The notes under the pieces are model-generated. The model was given only the letters and a program-made list of their open reading frames with translations, searched no databases and had not been told where the DNA came from. From the NCBI GenBank assembly GCA_903906325.1, contig CAIVJV010000164.1, positions 1 to 16,871 on the forward strand: a stretch of 16,871 bases of DNA, written 5' to 3'. Numbering within the stretch: position 1 is the first letter of the stretch; the number at the start of each line of letters is the position of its first letter. The position numbers and the translations under genes are program-made. Below are positions 14,246 through 16,871 of the stretch, one piece after another. Source of the stretch: an uncultured Gemmatimonadota bacterium. Its GTDB lineage: Bacteria > Gemmatimonadota > Gemmatimonadetes > Gemmatimonadales > Gemmatimonadaceae.

Positions 14246-15892
14246 TCACATCTTGGGCTTCAGCATCTCGCGGGTCGTCGGGTAGGCGATCCCGAGCTGC
14301 TCGAGATAGGTCTTGTACTTCTTGGGATCGTAGTAGTACTTCTGGAGCTCCGGCTTGTAGCGGGCCATGATGTCCGCGTTCAACCAGATCGGGGGCTGAT
14401 CGGTCGGGGCGATGAAGGGGATGTATTTCGTCTCCTTGGTCTGGACCTCGCGGAAGTAGGTCCAGGCATCGGCGACGATCTGGGGCGTGAGGAGGAGATC
14501 CAGCATCGTCAGCGCCTGCACCTTCGCTCCGGCGTAGGCCCCCTTGTGCGCGATCGGGGTCGCCATCACGATCGCATTCGCCCAGTTATGCCCCGGCGGT
14601 CCCGGGATGTTCGACGGGAAGCGCAACGTCACCGTCGGGACGTTCCAGGACACATCGCCGATGTCATCGGAGCCGCCGCCCATCCGCTGACTCTCCGGGA
14701 CCGGGGTCCCGACGTTCATGGTCGTCGCGGTCGTGAGCCCGATCTCGCGCACCCCGAGCTCCTTCTGGAGCGCCTTCGCCATCGCGACATCGGCTGAATC
14801 CCACGCGGGCATCCCGACGCGCTTGATGTTCCCGAAGGTGACCTCGGCGATCGGCTTGTTAAAGTGGCCACTCCACCCGGACCCGATGATCATGACCGTG
14901 TCGAGGGAGACGTTCGCCATCAGGGCCGCGCCCTGCGCGATCTGCTTGCCGCGCTCGAAGAGCGCCTTGGTCCGCGGATAATCCCGCTCACGGAAATAGA
15001 ACCAGATGCTCGCGGTGCTCGGCACGACGTTCGGCTGGTCCCCGCCGTCGCGGATCACGTAGTGCGAGCGCGTCGGGAGCTCGTTGTGTTCGCGCTGATA
15101 CTCCCACCCCGTGCCCATGAGCATCGCGGCATCGAGCGCGGAGCGTCCGCGCCATGGCGCCCCGGCGGCATGCGCGCTCGTCCCCTTGAAGCGGAAGAGC
15201 GCGGAGATGAGCGCGTTCTGGCCGCTCTCCCCCCACTGCACGCCAAGATCGGACCCGACATGCGTGAACAGGGCGACGTCGGCATCCTTGAACCGCCCTT
15301 CGCGCACGAAGAAGGCCTTCCCGGTCATCCGTTCCTCGGCGATGCCGGGCCAGAGGACGATCGTGCCGGGGATCTTCTCGCGGATCATGAGCTCCTTCAC
15401 CACGAGTGCCGCGGCGATGTTCACCGCCTGGCCGGAATTGTGACCCTCCCCATGCCCCGGCGCGCCAGCCACCTGCGGATCGAAGAAGGCGACCCCCGGC
15501 CGGTTGCTCGCCTGTGGGATCCCGTCGACATCGGAGCCGAGCGTGATCACCGGCTTCTTCCCCGCCGGGCTCTCCCACCGCGCGACCCAGGCACTGGGCA
15601 TCCCGGCATAGCCGAGGGTGATCGTGAAGCCCTTCGCCTTGAGGAGGGTCGTGATGTACTTCTGCGTCTCGAACTCCTGCATGCCGAGTTCGCTGTACGA
15701 GAAGAGTTGGTCGACGATCTCCTGGACCAACTTGGGATCGACCTTGGTGAGGGCCTCGGCCTTGAGGCGCTCCAGACGGACGGAGTCGGCGGCCTGTGCG
15801 ACGGTGATCCGTGGGATGAGCGCGGCGGCGAGCAGGCCAGCGAGGAGGAGGTGCCGGCGGGATGCACCGCGCACCGAACGGAGGAGGGCCAT
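14246..15892 (-). CDS. secreted M20 amidohydrolase (AbgB-like)
   Basis: The product is 548 residues from the ATG at 15892, which gives a normal signal peptide (RRHLLLAGLLAAALIP, ending near VAQA). The open frame reaches back to 15967, but those 25 residues lack signal character. The catalytic domain has ITLGSDVDGIP (116-125), GHGEGHNSG (146-154) with His147 and His151, IAEERMTG with Glu186-Glu187, His211, and a dimerisation domain with GTSAHAAGAPWRGRSALDA (237-255). This resembles M20D amidohydrolases such as AbgB, which cleaves p-aminobenzoyl-glutamate, and amino-acid amide hydrolases. The usual metal-bridging Cys of GHGCGH is replaced here by Glu149. A C-terminal extension of about 80 residues (from TPQIVADAWTYF) follows the fold. 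A candidate promoter lies about 32 bases before the ATG and a hairpin terminator follows the stop. Confidence 0.9.
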   Translation of the reverse strand: MALLRSVRGASRRHLLLAGLLAAALIPRITVAQAADSVRLERLKAEALTKVDPKLVQEIVDQLFSYSELGMQEFETQKYITTLLKAKGFTITLGYAGMPSAWVARWESPAGKKPVITLGSDVDGIPQASNRPGVAFFDPQVAGAPGHGEGHNSGQAVNIAAALVVKELMIREKIPGTIVLWPGIAEERMTGKAFFVREGRFKDADVALFTHVGSDLGVQWGESGQNALISALFRFKGTSAHAAGAPWRGRSALDAAMLMGTGWEYQREHNELPTRSHYVIRDGGDQPNVVPSTASIWFYFRERDYPRTKALFERGKQIAQGAALMANVSLDTVMIIGSGWSGHFNKPIAEVTFGNIKRVGMPAWDSADVAMAKALQKELGVREIGLTTATTMNVGTPVPESQRMGGGSDDIGDVSWNVPTVTLRFPSNIPGPPGHNWANAIVMATPIAHKGAYAGAKVQALTMLDLLLTPQIVADAWTYFREVQTKETKYIPFIAPTDQPPIWLNADIMARYKPELQKYYYDPKKYKTYLEQLGIAYPTTREMLKPKM

Positions 15893-15923
15893 CGAGCGAA
15901 TCCTCGGCAAAAGGGGGTTCCCA

Positions 15924-15929
15924 AGTTTA
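15924..15929 (-). promoter_or_regulatory. candidate -10 box (CACG-TAAACT) for the amidohydrolase
   Basis: On the minus strand TAAACT, preceded by CACG, lies 31 bases before the ATG at 15892. The predicted leader of about 25 bases holds a GAGG, nine bases before the ATG, that can serve as a weak ribosome site. A -35 element is not clear. Confidence 0.38.
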
Positions 15930-15999
15930 CGTGTTGAGGCATTCCCGCGCTGGCCCCGTCGGGCCATCTTGCGAGGGGTCTCCCTTCTCCCCTGAGCTG

Positions 16000-16871
16000 A
16001 TGCGCCTCTCCATCCTGTCCCGCCGCCTCCATCGCTGGGGTGCGCTCCCGACCGCCCTCCCCCTCCTCCTCGTGATCGGGTCGGGGCTCCTGCTCCAGGT
16101 CAAGAAGCAGGTCCCATGGGTGCAACCTGCTGAGCAGCGAACCCCCGTGCAGACCCCGGCGATTGGGTGGGATCTCATCCTCGCAGCGGCCCGGGCGATG
16201 CCCGAGGCCGGTGTGACGGGCTGGGGGGACATCGATCGTGTCGATGTGCGCCCCTCGAAAGGGATCCTCAAGGTGATCACGACGAGCCACTGGGAGGCCC
16301 AGCTCGCCCTCGCCGATGGTGCGGTGCTCCAGACGGCGTATCGGCGGAGCGACCTGATCGAGCAGGTCCACGATGGCTCGTTCTTCGGCGATCCGGTGAA
16401 GCGCTGGATCTTCCTCCCGTCCGGGATCCTCCTCTTCGGGCTCTGGCTCACCGGGCTCTATCTCTGGCTCCTGCCAGGGCTCACGCGTCGCAAGCGGGCG
16501 CGGCAGGCCGCTCTCCTCGGGTGCCTCCTTCTCCCATTCGGGGTGTCGGCGCAGCGGTCGTCCGCGCCGCCCGCCGCCGGTGCTCGGCCACGCGAGGCGA
16601 CGCCCTATGTTCCCGGTGCGACCTGGGAGCGCCGCACCCCGGCGGCGATGGGGCTCGATAGTGCACGGCTCGCCGAGGCGATCGCGTTCGCGGTGGCGCG
16701 CGAGACCAAGGCCCCACGCGACATGGAGGAGAACCATTACCGCACCTTCGGTCGGGAGCCGTTCGGGCAGGGGATCGGCCCGTTCGCCCCTCGAGGGGAG
16801 CCCACCGGCGTGATCCTCCGTGGGGGCTATGTGGTCGCCTCATGGGGTGAGCCCGACCGGGTGGACATGAC
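16000..16871 (+). CDS. PepSY membrane protein fused to a serine hydrolase (partial, runs off right edge)
   Basis: From the ATG at 16000 the frame is open to the end of the window, 290 codons. Residues 1-159 match the PepSY-TM type: LHRWGALP, a first membrane span (16-33), a PepSY domain (about 40-135) and a second span (137-159). A basic loop (LTRRKRARQ) then leads into a third hydrophobic stretch ending GVSAQ (170-185) that looks like a signal peptide. After an Ala/Pro linker, residues 199-290 match the start of beta-lactamase-family (PF00144) serine hydrolases: MGLDSARLAEAIAFA, then GVILRGGYVVASWGE. The SxxK active site should lie just past the edge and is not seen. Topology would place both PepSY and hydrolase outside the membrane. 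No ATG, GTG or TTG precedes the internal signal in a useful position, so it seems to be a real fusion. Confidence 0.82.
   Translation, partial: MRLSILSRRLHRWGALPTALPLLLVIGSGLLLQVKKQVPWVQPAEQRTPVQTPAIGWDLILAAARAMPEAGVTGWGDIDRVDVRPSKGILKVITTSHWEAQLALADGAVLQTAYRRSDLIEQVHDGSFFGDPVKRWIFLPSGILLFGLWLTGLYLWLLPGLTRRKRARQAALLGCLLLPFGVSAQRSSAPPAAGARPREATPYVPGATWERRTPAAMGLDSARLAEAIAFAVARETKAPRDMEENHYRTFGREPFGQGIGPFAPRGEPTGVILRGGYVVASWGEPDRVDM

Noticed and set aside
14864..15937. 357-codon open frame on the plus strand
   Set aside because: It is antisense to the amidohydrolase, which has clear catalytic residues. No signal or domain is seen in it.
15893..15967. Earlier start for the amidohydrolase
   Set aside because: It would add 25 residues before a complete signal peptide and would extend past the candidate promoter at 15924-15929.
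1..16871. Defence island, CRISPR array, phage or insertion sequence
   Set aside because: No repeat-spacer structure, transposase, integrase, nuclease or methylase motif was found. All genes share similar high GC and look like ordinary chromosome.

Overview
The window is GC-rich DNA packed with genes on both strands. It most resembles a free-living, Gram-negative-type bacterium with many secreted hydrolases. The protein families and style (M20 and S9/M24 peptidases with signal peptides, PepSY-serine hydrolase, DUF411, ThrE, ENPP-type phosphodiesterase) fit Gemmatimonadota best. That assignment is inference from recall; no rRNA or marker gene is present to prove it. I see no tRNA, rRNA, CRISPR array, insertion sequence or phage gene. 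No gap between genes exceeds about 110 bases.

Layout. At the left edge is the start of a divergent gene (minus, 1-62), then a parallel beta-helix protein with a C-terminal membrane hairpin (125-1678, plus). A small minus-strand lipoprotein (1715-2284) converges on it. From a divergent 106-base gap a plus-strand run begins: a secreted fusion of an S9-type serine peptidase with an M24 metallopeptidase (2391-4754), and a ThrE-type amino-acid exporter overlapping its stop codon (4751-6049). After a small hairpin comes a tight three-gene unit with its own -10-like box: FKBP-type prolyl isomerase lipoprotein (6075-6539), fatty acid desaturase (6539-7549) and a DEAD-box RNA helicase (7546-9276). The helicase seems to start at a CTG codon overlapping the desaturase stop.

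Convergent to it are a Tat-exported DUF411 protein (9273-9737) and, upstream in the same unit, a secreted M20 peptidase (9752-11041). Only 27 bases separate the peptidase from a divergent pair: a long-chain acyl-CoA ligase (11069-12763) and a secreted ENPP-type phosphodiesterase (12768-14003). A 58-residue minus-strand gene (13975-14151) overlaps the end of the phosphodiesterase. A strong hairpin terminator (14204-14236) separates it from an M20 amidohydrolase (14246-15892). At the right edge a PepSY membrane protein is fused in frame to a serine hydrolase that runs out of the window.

How it fits together. Two themes recur. One is breakdown of peptides or amides outside the cytoplasm (S9-M24, M20, amidohydrolase, serine hydrolase), with an amino-acid exporter beside it. 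The other is lipid and RNA adjustment: the isomerase-desaturase-helicase unit combines three functions each linked to growth in the cold. The most notable signals are the two fusion proteins, the CTG start, the cold-type cassette, and a repeated pattern of a -10-like box six or seven bases before the start codon, which suggests leaderless mRNAs. I found no defence or mobile system.
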